Assembly (NCBI GenBank): GCA_030147425.1
Contig: JASKZW010000087.1
Coordinates: 1 to 6,753 of the forward strand
Direction: 5' to 3'
Length of the DNA stretch: 6,753 bases
Source of the DNA: Tissierellales bacterium
GTDB lineage: Bacteria > Bacillota_A > Clostridia > Tissierellales > JASKZW01
A model generated the notes under the pieces. The model had not been told where the DNA came from. It made no database searches and saw nothing but the letters and a program-made list of their open reading frames with translations. Positions within the stretch are counted from its first letter, which is position 1; each line of letters opens with the position of its first letter. Below, piece by piece: positions 1 to 6,651 of this stretch. Both the position numbers and the translations under genes were made by a program.

Positions 1-993
1 GAAGATGTTAAAAATATTAAAACATTTGCTCCTATATCTTTTAATGTGTTTGGAATTAAAGATATAAGCGGTATAGAGCACTTTGAGTCTCTAGAAGTTT
101 TAGACTTAGATTATATGGAAGTCTCAGATATAAGTCCAGTAAAGAACTTAAAAAATCTTAAGTGGCTTTATCTAGCAGGTAATCCATTAAATTCTATAGA
201 AAAAGGGACCTTCAGAAATTTAAAAAGTTTAGAACAATTAGGTCTTGAAAATTGTGGACTAAGAAAAATAGAAAAAGGAGTTTTTAAAGGTCTAGATAAT
301 CTGCATTATATAGATTTAAATATGAACGATTTAACTGATATAGAAGGTTTAGTAGACCTACCATCTTTGACTAGCTTACACCTAGATGAAAATAGAATAA
401 GTAATTTAGAAACCATAGGGAAGCTAAAGAATTTAGAGATCCTTTGGATAGATGGAAATGGTCTTGTAGATCCTTCACCCTTATATAGTTTAGAAAACTT
501 AAAGTGGTTGAGAATAAATAGAAACTTTATAACAGACTTAGATGGAATCCAACCCTTATCTAATTTAGAAAAGTTAGAGTTTAAACAAAATATGGTAAAA
601 AAACTACCAGATTTATCAGAAATGGAAAATTTAGTAGAAATAAAAGCTAGTAGAAACCAACTTAAAGACTTATCAGGCTTGGAAAACTTAAAAAATCTAG
701 AAAGTATAGAATTTGATAATAACCATATTAAGGATATTTCAGCATTAAAGGACTTAAAAACAATAAAGAAAATAGATTTAAAAAATAATGAAATAGAAGA
801 CTTAACTCCATTGAGAGAATTAACAAACTTAAGTCATTTATGGTTAAGTAATAATAAGATAAAAGATATAGATGGATTAGAGAAGTTAGTAAAACTTCAG
901 CTATTGATGATAAAAGAAGGTAATATGATAAATGACTTTTCAAAGACTATACCATATTACTTTGGCTTAAAGCATAAAGACTTTACTTTATAA
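1..993 (+). CDS. Leucine-rich-repeat surface protein, 5' truncated
   Basis: The frame is open from the first base to TAA at 991-993 (330 codons), so the true start and any signal peptide lie upstream of the window; the GTG at 46 falls inside the repeat-cap region and is unlikely to be the start. About 13 consecutive leucine-rich repeats are visible from roughly visible residue 19 to 305. Most are 22-residue SDS22/internalin-type units with the pattern LxxLxxLxLxxNxIxDI. Two adjacent units near residues 60-108 are longer (about 24 residues, with EKGTF and EKGVF), like BspA or eukaryote-type repeats. The last repeat runs into a short tail ending KHKDFTL. LRR arrays of this kind form curved protein-binding surfaces, usually outside the cell. 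The next gene, a secreted protease, starts 13 bases downstream, suggesting a shared transcript. Family assignment is firm; ligand and anchoring are unknown because the N-terminus is missing. Confidence 0.93.
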   Translation, partial: EDVKNIKTFAPISFNVFGIKDISGIEHFESLEVLDLDYMEVSDISPVKNLKNLKWLYLAGNPLNSIEKGTFRNLKSLEQLGLENCGLRKIEKGVFKGLDNLHYIDLNMNDLTDIEGLVDLPSLTSLHLDENRISNLETIGKLKNLEILWIDGNGLVDPSPLYSLENLKWLRINRNFITDLDGIQPLSNLEKLEFKQNMVKKLPDLSEMENLVEIKASRNQLKDLSGLENLKNLESIEFDNNHIKDISALKDLKTIKKIDLKNNEIEDLTPLRELTNLSHLWLSNNKIKDIDGLEKLVKLQLLMIKEGNMINDFSKTIPYYFGLKHKDFTL

Positions 994-994
994 A

Positions 995-1001
995 AGAGGT
1001 G
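995..1001 (+). promoter_or_regulatory. Ribosome binding site for the S8 protease (GTG start)
   Basis: AGAGGTG lies five bases ahead of a GTG at 1007. The site is placed directly after the LRR stop codon. It supports GTG 1007 as the start, and the codons that follow give a normal signal peptide (MNKKYKIF...). Confidence 0.75.
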
Positions 1002-1006
1002 AAATT

Positions 1007-4000
1007 GTGAATAAAAAATATAAAATATTTTCAAGTATATTAGCCCTTATTTTAGTATTTACTATGGGAATTGGATCTTTTGCCCAGCAAAATTCAGATC
1101 CTTTTACTAGATTAAGGGAAATGGTTATAGAAGATCAGGAGTTAGTTGAGACAGATAATTTAATAGATTTAGATGAAGAGGTTCTATATATAGTAGAAAT
1201 AGAAGAGAAAGCTTTAAAAGACTATGTAGACAATATAGAAGAGGGAGCTAAGGATGAAAAATTAACGAAAAAACTTATTGACTCTCAGCAAAGCTATAAA
1301 AAAGAGATATTAAATATATATCCAAAAGCTAGATTTGAAAATGAATATAGTATTTTATTGAATGGATTTAGTGTAATTGCAAGAAGAAGAGATCAGGAAG
1401 CTATAGAAAATATAAAAGGTGTAAAGCATGTTTCTATATCAAAGGAATATGAAAGGGATATGAGTCACGCTATAGATTTAGGTGAGGTAAAAGAAGTTTA
1501 CGAAGATTTAGGTTATGAAGGGGAGGGTATGCTTGTATCTATAATAGATTCAGGTATAGATTATAGGCATAAAGATATGGTTCTATCTGAAAAGGGTAAG
1601 AAAGAACTTAAATTAGATAGGGCTGAGGTAGATACTTTGGTTAAAAACAATGGCTTTGTTGGTAAGTATTTTACAGAGAAAATTCCTTATGGCTGTAATT
1701 ATATAGATGAAGACAAGCATGCTATAGTAGACAAGGCTATTGGAAATGTAGGGTATATGCATGGTATGCATGTGGCGGGTATAGTAGGAGCAAACTGCCA
1801 GAGTGAGGAAGAAATTTTAGCTGGTAATGGAATAAGAGGTGTAGCACCTGAGGCACAACTTTTAGCTATGAAAATATTCTCTAATGATCCTCAAATGAAT
1901 AATGCTAGAGAGGCAGATGTAATATCTGCTATAGAGGACTCAGTTGCTTTAGGAGCAGATGTTATCAATATGAGTATATCTGGTTCAGCAGGCTTCCAAA
2001 ATCCAGAAGATGGACAACAAAAGGCTATTAGAGAGGCTGTTGAAAGAGGAGTACTAGTTATAGTTGCAGGTGGTAATGCTTATTACTCAACCTATCCTAA
2101 TAAATATCCAGAAATAGGAGATACATCAACTATAGGAGCGCCAGGAATTACAGAAGATGCCCTACAAGTAGCATCTATGGATAATAAGTTTAGAACCTAT
2201 TTTGTTATGAATGCAAATATAAATGGAGAAAAAATAAAAATACCTTATGGTATGACAGACTTTGATATAAAAAGTTTAAAAAATAATTATAAGTTGGTAG
2301 ACTGTGGTTTAGGACTTGAGGATAAGGATTTTCCTTCAAATTTAAAGGGAAACATAGCCCTTATAAAAAGAGGCGGTGGAGATTTCAGTGTTAAAAAAAT
2401 AAATGCTCAGAATAAGGGAGCACTTGGAGTTATTATATATAACCAGGATGGTGATGAAGAAATCTTAGATTCTACTTATTATGATAAGGAGGTTTTAATT
2501 CCATCAATATTTATAAGAAACTCAGATGGAATAAAACTTAAAGAAGCTATAGATAAGGATCTAACTATATCTTTTCCTAATGAAAAATTAGAATCAGAGG
2601 GAGAGGATGGAATGTCTATATTTTCATCTTGGGGACCAGCACCTAACTTAAACTTAAAGCCAGACTTAACAGGCCTAGGAGGTAGTATATGGTCCACTGT
2701 AAATAATGATTCTTATAAAAATATGTCAGGAACATCTATGGCGACCCCTTATGTTGCAGGCTTATCTGCCTTATTAAAGCAACATTATCAAAAAGAAGAC
2801 ATAAGCTTAGAGAATAAGGATTGGGCAGATTTTAATAAGATAAATTTAATGAATACAGCTAAAGTTCAAAAAAATAATAATTTAGAAATAAGCCCAAGAA
2901 AGCAAGGAGCAGGACTGGTAAGTGGTAAGAATGCAATAAATAATAAGGTCAAATTAACTTATAAAGGGAAAGCTTCAGCTTCCCTTAAAGAAATATCAAA
3001 AACAAATACTATAAATTTAAAAGTTGAGAACTTAGGAGGGGAAAATTTAAAGTTCAAATTAAGACCAGGACAAGTTCTTATGGATGGAGAAAAAGGAGAG
3101 GGAGAACTAGGATCAAAGCTAGCCGGGAAAAGTAAATTGCTAGGAATAAGTGAAATAGATTTAGCTCCTAAGTCAGTTAAGAATATAGAATTAAAACTGG
3201 AAATAGGAGAAGATGTTCCTAAAAATAAATTTATTGAAGGTTTTATTTACTTAGATTCAATAGATGGGAAAAATTCAGACATAAGTATACCTTACTTAGG
3301 TTTTTATGGTAACTGGGATAGTTTTAAAAATATAGATGAACCAATATTTACAGGAGAATCTATTATAAATGAGACAACTTTAGTATCTATGAATCAGGGA
3401 ATATTTGGTTCAGAAGTATTCTATATAGGAAGTGGAAAGGATGGTAATCCAGGCCATTTTGCAATCAATCCAGATGGAGAGTACTCTATAAAAAATGTTT
3501 TACCACAAGTAACTATACTGAGAAACCTAGATCAATTAAGCATAGATATTACAGATGAGAATGGTAAGTTAATAAGAGAAATTACTAGGCAGGATAAATT
3601 AAGAAAAGATGTTTTTGTAGAAAAAGCCTTTAAGGGACAGGTTGATGAAGCTTGGATGTGGGATGGTAAGATATTTGATAAGGACAAGGGAGTCTTAGTT
3701 CCAGCCAAGGATGGACAATATTATTTAAACCTTGAATCGAAAATTGATTTTCCAGGAGCTAAGGAACAAACCGTTAGTTTTCCTGTAAAAATTGATACAA
3801 TTGCACCTGACTTTAGCATGGACAAGGTAGTTTTTGTAGATAGTAAGGATGCAGAATTAGAAATGATAGCTAAAGATGAGGGTTCAGGTGTAGGAGGTTT
3901 TGTATTTATTATAGATGATAAAGAATATAAAACTGAAGAGGGAAATACTATCTTTAACTTAAAAGAGGAAGATGGAAAATATAAAGTAAGTTTAAAACTA

Positions 4001-4687
4001 CCAGAAGGAAATAAGCCTGTTTATAATGGCCACTTTGCTTGTATAGACTATGCTAGAAATATGTCCTATGAAAATATTGTAATAGTAGATAAAAACTATT
4101 CAAGTTTAGAATTAAAGCTAGACAAAGATAAACTAATAAAGGGAGAAGACTTTAAAATCTCCGTTAATACTAATAGAGACTTTGATCACTATGAGATAAT
4201 TTTAAATGGAGACATAGGAAATCCTATAAAAACTAAGGACGACATGATTACAATAGATGGCTCCTTATTAAGAGATAAGAATTATATTTTAGTAAAGGCT
4301 CTAGATAAGAAAAATAATATTGTAGATGCAAATGCCTTAGAATTTGAAGCTATATCAGCTGATAAAGAGATTAAAGAAGTGGATATAGAGGATTTAACAG
4401 AGAAGGAATATTTTTATAAAGGTGATGAAGCCTTAATAAGAATAAAGGCAGCAAATAATGAAAAAGATTTAAAAGAAGTATCTTTAATAGTAAATTTAAT
4501 AGATGAGAGAGGAAATTTAGTAGACTTTTCTTCAGTTAGTGATTTATTAAATAAAGAAGAAGAAAAGATTTTAGAAACATCTGTATTAATACCAGATGAA
4601 GGTAAGTTTAATATAGAGGTAATGGTTTGGGATAATTTTGAAAATCAAATGCCTTATAGGGATTCTATAAGGAAACTAGTTAATTAA
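1007..4687 (+). CDS. Secreted subtilisin-like (S8) protease, lactocepin/C5a-peptidase type
   Basis: This 1226-residue extracellular serine endopeptidase uses a GTG start. Residues 1-27 are a signal peptide with probable cleavage after SFA. Residues about 45-150 resemble an I9 inhibitor propeptide (YIVEIE..., NGFSVIA..., GVKHVSI). The catalytic triad is complete: Asp181 (SIIDSGID), His252 (HGMHVAG) and Ser577 (SGTSMATP), with oxyanion-hole Asn357 in AGGN. A PA domain is inserted at about 410-525 (GNIALIKRGG...GALGVIIYNQDG). The core closes near 633-646 (SPRKQGAG). Beyond it come an Fn3-like domain at about 650-770 ending PYLGFYGNW, a lactocepin B-like segment (GHFAINPDGEYS, ITILRN-like), a FlgD/Ig-like stretch near 878-935 (WMWDG, DGQYYLNL, KIDTIAP), and two or three further Ig-like domains to the end. 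Such enzymes degrade host or nutrient proteins at the cell surface. There is no LPxTG motif, SLH domain or C-terminal membrane segment, so it is either released or held by an unseen means. It is probably cotranscribed with the LRR gene. Substrate is not predictable. Confidence 0.95.
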   Translation: MNKKYKIFSSILALILVFTMGIGSFAQQNSDPFTRLREMVIEDQELVETDNLIDLDEEVLYIVEIEEKALKDYVDNIEEGAKDEKLTKKLIDSQQSYKKEILNIYPKARFENEYSILLNGFSVIARRRDQEAIENIKGVKHVSISKEYERDMSHAIDLGEVKEVYEDLGYEGEGMLVSIIDSGIDYRHKDMVLSEKGKKELKLDRAEVDTLVKNNGFVGKYFTEKIPYGCNYIDEDKHAIVDKAIGNVGYMHGMHVAGIVGANCQSEEEILAGNGIRGVAPEAQLLAMKIFSNDPQMNNAREADVISAIEDSVALGADVINMSISGSAGFQNPEDGQQKAIREAVERGVLVIVAGGNAYYSTYPNKYPEIGDTSTIGAPGITEDALQVASMDNKFRTYFVMNANINGEKIKIPYGMTDFDIKSLKNNYKLVDCGLGLEDKDFPSNLKGNIALIKRGGGDFSVKKINAQNKGALGVIIYNQDGDEEILDSTYYDKEVLIPSIFIRNSDGIKLKEAIDKDLTISFPNEKLESEGEDGMSIFSSWGPAPNLNLKPDLTGLGGSIWSTVNNDSYKNMSGTSMATPYVAGLSALLKQHYQKEDISLENKDWADFNKINLMNTAKVQKNNNLEISPRKQGAGLVSGKNAINNKVKLTYKGKASASLKEISKTNTINLKVENLGGENLKFKLRPGQVLMDGEKGEGELGSKLAGKSKLLGISEIDLAPKSVKNIELKLEIGEDVPKNKFIEGFIYLDSIDGKNSDISIPYLGFYGNWDSFKNIDEPIFTGESIINETTLVSMNQGIFGSEVFYIGSGKDGNPGHFAINPDGEYSIKNVLPQVTILRNLDQLSIDITDENGKLIREITRQDKLRKDVFVEKAFKGQVDEAWMWDGKIFDKDKGVLVPAKDGQYYLNLESKIDFPGAKEQTVSFPVKIDTIAPDFSMDKVVFVDSKDAELEMIAKDEGSGVGGFVFIIDDKEYKTEEGNTIFNLKEEDGKYKVSLKLPEGNKPVYNGHFACIDYARNMSYENIVIVDKNYSSLELKLDKDKLIKGEDFKISVNTNRDFDHYEIILNGDIGNPIKTKDDMITIDGSLLRDKNYILVKALDKKNNIVDANALEFEAISADKEIKEVDIEDLTEKEYFYKGDEALIRIKAANNEKDLKEVSLIVNLIDERGNLVDFSSVSDLLNKEEEKILETSVLIPDEGKFNIEVMVWDNFENQMPYRDSIRKLVN

Positions 4688-4690
4688 TAT

Positions 4691-4723
4691 AAAGGGACCT
4701 GCTAAAAGGTCCTTTTAATTTTA
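4691..4723 (+). terminator. Intrinsic terminator after the protease gene
   Basis: A 10-base-pair stem (4691-4700 with 4707-4716, one G-T wobble) built on GGACCT/AGGTCC encloses a six-base loop. It is followed by TTTTAATTTT. It begins three bases past the protease stop and closes the LRR-protease unit. Confidence 0.85.
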
Positions 4724-4726
4724 AAC

Positions 4727-4755
4727 TAGTCATCAGACTTGATATATTATATACT
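4727..4755 (+). promoter_or_regulatory. Weak sigma-A-like promoter for the lipoprotein gene
   Basis: The -10 candidate is TATACT at 4750-4755 (5/6 to consensus). Seventeen bases upstream is TAGTCA at 4727-4732 (4/6 to TTGACA). It sits between the preceding terminator and the gene at 4798, where a promoter is expected. The region is very AT-rich, so chance matches are likely. Confidence 0.35.
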
Positions 4756-4759
4756 ATCA
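4740..4759. promoter_or_regulatory. Short inverted repeat overlapping the -10 box
   Basis: TGATA (4740-4744) and TATCA (4755-4759) form a 5+5 inverted repeat separated by ten bases, centred one helical turn apart and covering the candidate -10. This geometry would suit a dimeric repressor site, but five-base arms in AT-rich DNA are weak evidence. Confidence 0.2.
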
Positions 4760-4780
4760 GTAGCAGGATTTTGCATATAG

Positions 4781-4789
4781 AAGGGAGAG
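4781..4789 (+). promoter_or_regulatory. Ribosome binding site for the lipoprotein gene
   Basis: The purine-rich AAGGGAGAG sits 8 bases (measured from its end) ahead of the ATG at 4798 and fixes this start. The residues that follow form a signal peptide from the first codon. Confidence 0.65.
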
Positions 4790-4797
4790 AGATTTAA

Positions 4798-5148
4798 ATG
4801 AGAAAAGGAACTAGACTTATTTTAGTTTTCTTATTAATTTTAATTTTCACTACAGCTTGTTCTCTCAGAGAGGATATGAGGCCTGATAAAAATTACAAGC
4901 CTATGATAAAATATGAAGATAGAATATATCAATTATCTGGACAAGACTATGACCCAGTAGAGGAGCTTATAGAGATTGGAGAGATAGAGGAAAGTTTTAT
5001 GGATGGAAGTAAGCCAGTAGGAGTTGAAGATAAGGACTTAACCAGTAATGTTATAGATATAGGTACTATACTTTACCAGGAAATAAATTCAGACAATATT
5101 ATAATTAAGGGAAATGAAGGAATGCTTTTATTTAAGCCTATAGATTAG
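4798..5148 (+). CDS. Small putative lipoprotein, function unknown
   Basis: This is a 116-residue protein. It has a short basic N-terminus (MRKGTR), a hydrophobic stretch at residues 7-17 and a lipobox-like FTTAC with Cys21 as the probable lipidated residue. The -3 position is Thr rather than the usual Leu, so the lipobox is atypical. The mature part of about 95 residues is acidic. It contains an IGEI segment at 60-63, LTSN at 81-84 and GTILY at 89-93, ending LLFKPID. A spacing of IGEI, SN and GTxIY elements recalls uncharacterised Firmicutes lipoproteins; that resemblance is from memory and needs a profile search. The gene has its own terminator and probably its own promoter, so it looks monocistronic. 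I see no functional link to the protease upstream or the CRISPR genes downstream. Coding status is well supported; no activity can be assigned. Confidence 0.85.
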   Translation: MRKGTRLILVFLLILIFTTACSLREDMRPDKNYKPMIKYEDRIYQLSGQDYDPVEELIEIGEIEESFMDGSKPVGVEDKDLTSNVIDIGTILYQEINSDNIIIKGNEGMLLFKPID

Positions 5149-5149
5149 T

Positions 5150-5174
5150 AGGAAGTTAAGCTTCCTTCTTTTTT
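5150..5174 (+). terminator. Intrinsic terminator after the lipoprotein gene
   Basis: AGGAAG (5150-5155) pairs with CTTCCT (5161-5166) around a five-base loop and is followed by TCTTTTTT. It starts two bases past the stop codon. The T-run then passes into an A-run (5175-5182), so weak activity on the other strand is conceivable, but there is no opposing gene to terminate. Confidence 0.85.
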
Positions 5175-5217
5175 AAAAAAAAGTTATCAGAAAATTTATA
5201 AAAATTCCCTTAAAAAA

Positions 5218-5246
5218 TTTAGATATATAGTATATTTTTATATAAA
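5218..5246 (+). promoter_or_regulatory. Possible promoter of the CRISPR-associated region
   Basis: TTTAGA (5218-5223, 4/6 to TTGACA) and TATAAA (5241-5246, 5/6 to TATAAT) are 17 bases apart. Transcription would begin about ten bases before the ribosome binding site at 5263. The intergenic stretch 5175-5260 is extremely AT-rich and offers several alternative -10 boxes (TATAGT at 5226, TATATT at 5231), so exact placement is uncertain. Confidence 0.3.
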
Positions 5247-5262
5247 AGAGAATAGAATTAAT

Positions 5263-5267
5263 GGAGG
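5263..5267 (+). promoter_or_regulatory. Ribosome binding site that favours a TTG start at 5276
   Basis: GGAGG at 5263-5267, within GGAGGTAAGG, lies 8 bases ahead of an in-frame TTG at 5276. The apparent ATG at 5261 overlaps this Shine-Dalgarno sequence and has only a weak AAAGAG element upstream. The ancestral start was therefore probably TTG. Confidence 0.6.
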
Positions 5268-5275
5268 TAAGGGAT

Positions 5276-5476
5276 TTGAGAGATATCTTTATAAGTTTTT
5301 TAGGTACTGGAAAATACGACAAAAAAAGGGAATTGTTAAATGGCTATATAGATTATACAATAAAGGCAAAGACACCTATAATGGTAGGTTCTAGGAAGAT
5401 AGATAAGGATAATAGGCAGGCTGAGTTTTTTAGAAATCCTGAAGGAAATATGCCATTCCTGCCAATACTATCATAG
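5276..5476 (+). pseudogene. Truncated CRISPR-associated RAMP (Cas7-like) gene remnant
   Basis: The frame reads about 66 residues from TTG 5276 to TAG 5474-5476. After a short lead it has GYIDYTIKAKTPIMVGSRK, a strand-rich segment typical of the N-terminus of RAMP-superfamily proteins, where a Pro-Ile/Leu-x-[VI]-G pattern is common. Then comes FFRNPEGNMPFLP. In family members the latter is normally followed directly by a Gly-Ser-Ser-[LF]-[RK]-Gly motif. Here it breaks into ILS-stop instead. Intact RAMP proteins are several hundred residues long, so this is a fragment. In the neighbouring frame just after the break, HRLANVD resembles a damaged RGLxRANVQ continuation, which suggests small deletions around 5465-5495. 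The intact protein would have been a backbone or related subunit of a type III effector. The cas6 downstream supports a CRISPR context. RAMP identity comes from motif reading only. Confidence 0.65.
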
Positions 5477-5495
5477 GTTAGCTAATGTAGACTAA

Positions 5496-5860
5496 TATAT
5501 AGAGAAATTTAAGACTAGTGTTTCCCAGGAACTTCGAGGGGCTGATGAGAAGGATGCTATAGATAAGCAAAACATATGAGGGAACTTTTTAAGATGACTG
5601 AGACTGTAGTTTCTAAGGATAAGTATAATTTTTATAGGTCTATGGTTATGCAGGACAAGGAGTTTGATAAGGCTAGATATCTGCCAGAGGTTTTAGACTA
5701 TGAGGAAAAATAGAAGGAGAAGAAGAGGAATATAAGGTGGAAGAAGGGATCAAGAAAGAATAATAAAAGGAAAAAGTCTAAGACTTCTAAAATGGCATCA
5801 GGAGCATTGGATAATACAGGTGTATGGAATGGGTTAAAAAAATTAGACTTAGATGACTAG
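5496..5860 (+). pseudogene. Frame-shifted, nonsense-interrupted remnant of an unrecognised helical protein
   Basis: This fills most of the stretch 5477-5869, which has no intact gene. Frame 3 reads YIEKFKTSVSQELRG and on to DKQN at 5573, then hits TGA. A shift near 5575 (two bases gained or one lost in ACATATGAGG) continues the protein in frame 2 from 5576 with MRELFKMTETVV, FYRSMVMQDKEFDKARY and LPEVLDYEEK. A TAG at 5711 interrupts it. The same frame resumes through a lysine/arginine-rich stretch and ends GVWNGLKKLDLDD before TAG 5858-5860. The reconstructed product is about 120 residues, mostly helical and charged, with a basic linker before a short acidic end. Its stop overlaps the cas6 ribosome binding site, so it sat directly upstream of cas6 in an operon. 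A type III small (Cas11/Csm2-like) subunit or the far end of the RAMP gene are guesses. The 45-codon ORF 5576-5713 could in principle still be translated but lacks a clear ribosome binding site. Confidence 0.5.
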
Positions 5861-5863
5861 GAG
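5859..5863 (+). promoter_or_regulatory. Ribosome binding site for cas6
   Basis: AGGAG at 5859-5863 lies six bases ahead of ATG 5870. It overlaps the TAG that closes the upstream remnant, the tight spacing of an operon. It supports 5870 as the start. Confidence 0.8.
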
Positions 5864-5869
5864 AATTTT

Positions 5870-6613
5870 ATGCAAATAAAATTGAGTTTTATAAGTAATA
5901 AAAATATAATATTACCAATTCATTACAATAATATATTGCAAGGCTTTATTTATAATAATATGGATGAAAGATTGGCAGAGTTTCTTCATGAGAAGGGTTT
6001 TGAGTTTAAGGGTAGGAATTTTAAGTTTTTTAGTTTCTCAAGAATCCTTACAAAGGGAGTGAAGGAGGGAAGAAGTCTTAATTTTGGAAAATCTATAGAT
6101 TTTGTTGTTTCTTCTCCTTTGGAAGAGTTTTGCCAGTCAATTTCTAATAATATGCTTTTTAGTGATAGGTTAAGAATTGGGCGTAACTATGTTAGATTTA
6201 AGAATTTAGAAGTATTAGATAGTTCAGTAGAGGGAAATAGTCTTATAGTTTCGACCTTGTCTCCTATTGTTACTTACAGTACCTTTATTAAGCCTAATGG
6301 GAAAAAATATACCCAGTATTTTAGGACTAGTAATGAAAATTTTTACAAGTTAATTAGGGAGAACTTGCTTAAAAAATATAATATATTTTATAAGGAAGAT
6401 CAGGAAGATGTAGATTTTTCTATAGAACTAATAGGAGAGGAAATGACCAATCTAGTTTATTATAAGAAGACTATAGTCAAGGGTATATCAGGTAAGTTTA
6501 GGCTAGAAGCAGATAAGAAGATTTTAGACCTAGCCTTGTCCACAGGTTTAGGAAGTAAAAATAGCCAGGGCTTTGGCCTAGTTCAGAAACAAGCAACTAA
6601 GCCTAGATTATAA
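5870..6613 (+). CDS. cas6: CRISPR-associated endoribonuclease Cas6
   Basis: This is an intact 247-residue protein of normal Cas6 length. Cas6 cuts the CRISPR precursor transcript within each repeat to make crRNAs for type I or III effectors. The N-terminal ferredoxin-like fold shows the usual pattern: QGFIYNNM around residues 24-31, then FLHEKGF with His40 as the likely general acid/base, then FKGRNFKFFSFSRIL. Tyr28 and Lys47 or Lys52 are plausible partners of His40 by comparison with archaeal Cas6. The C-terminus carries the diagnostic glycine-rich loop GLGSKNSQGFG at 226-236, which contacts RNA. The gene follows the decayed RAMP region after nine bases. It precedes another gene at 6711, so it sits at the upstream edge of a cas operon. 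In type I-B loci cas6 is usually the first gene, followed by cas8, cas7 and cas5, which fits the layout here but is not proven by it. No lesion is seen in this gene. Confidence 0.93.
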   Translation: MQIKLSFISNKNIILPIHYNNILQGFIYNNMDERLAEFLHEKGFEFKGRNFKFFSFSRILTKGVKEGRSLNFGKSIDFVVSSPLEEFCQSISNNMLFSDRLRIGRNYVRFKNLEVLDSSVEGNSLIVSTLSPIVTYSTFIKPNGKKYTQYFRTSNENFYKLIRENLLKKYNIFYKEDQEDVDFSIELIGEEMTNLVYYKKTIVKGISGKFRLEADKKILDLALSTGLGSKNSQGFGLVQKQATKPRL

Positions 6614-6648
6614 AATATTCCAGGTCTGGTTTCTAGGCCTGGAGTATT
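6614..6648 (+). terminator. Long hairpin directly after cas6, terminator-like but lacking a good T-run
   Basis: Bases 6614-6628 pair with 6634-6648 around a five-base loop (GTTTC). The 15-pair stem includes three G-T wobbles, with the solid part at CCAGG/CCTGG. It starts right after the cas6 stop codon. What follows is CTATTTGACTT, a poor T-tract, so termination would be partial at best. It could instead be an attenuator or a 3'-end-stabilising or RNA-processing structure. Confidence 0.55.
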
Positions 6649-6651
6649 CTA

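Noticed and set aside
728..943. Minus-strand open frame of 71 codons opposite the LRR gene
   Set aside because: It is a shadow of the Leu/Asn-rich repeat coding; the product is a Leu/Ser/Tyr-rich string with no ribosome binding site or family features.
2479..2697. Minus-strand open frame of 72 codons opposite the protease
   Set aside because: It lies within the catalytic-domain coding, has no ribosome binding site and no recognisable protein features.
2964..2986. Intragenic hairpin (AAGGGA...TCCCTT around TTCA)
   Set aside because: The stem has a bulge, no T-run follows, and it lies inside coding sequence between protease domains; probably chance from the Lys/Ala/Ser codons.
5175..5260. AT-rich palindromic stretches (for example TATATTTTTATATA) considered as an origin or att site
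   Set aside because: No DnaA-type boxes, iterons or flanking direct repeats; simple AT-rich promoter DNA explains it.
5477..5869. Insertion sequence or transposase remnant as the cause of the broken RAMP gene
   Set aside because: No terminal inverted repeats, target-site duplication or transposase motifs were seen; small indels and stop codons account for the damage.
5261..6613. Codon or base-composition shift indicating recent transfer of the CRISPR region
   Set aside because: AGG arginine codons seem more frequent here than in the LRR gene, but the protease also uses AGG, and I cannot do a proper count-based test.
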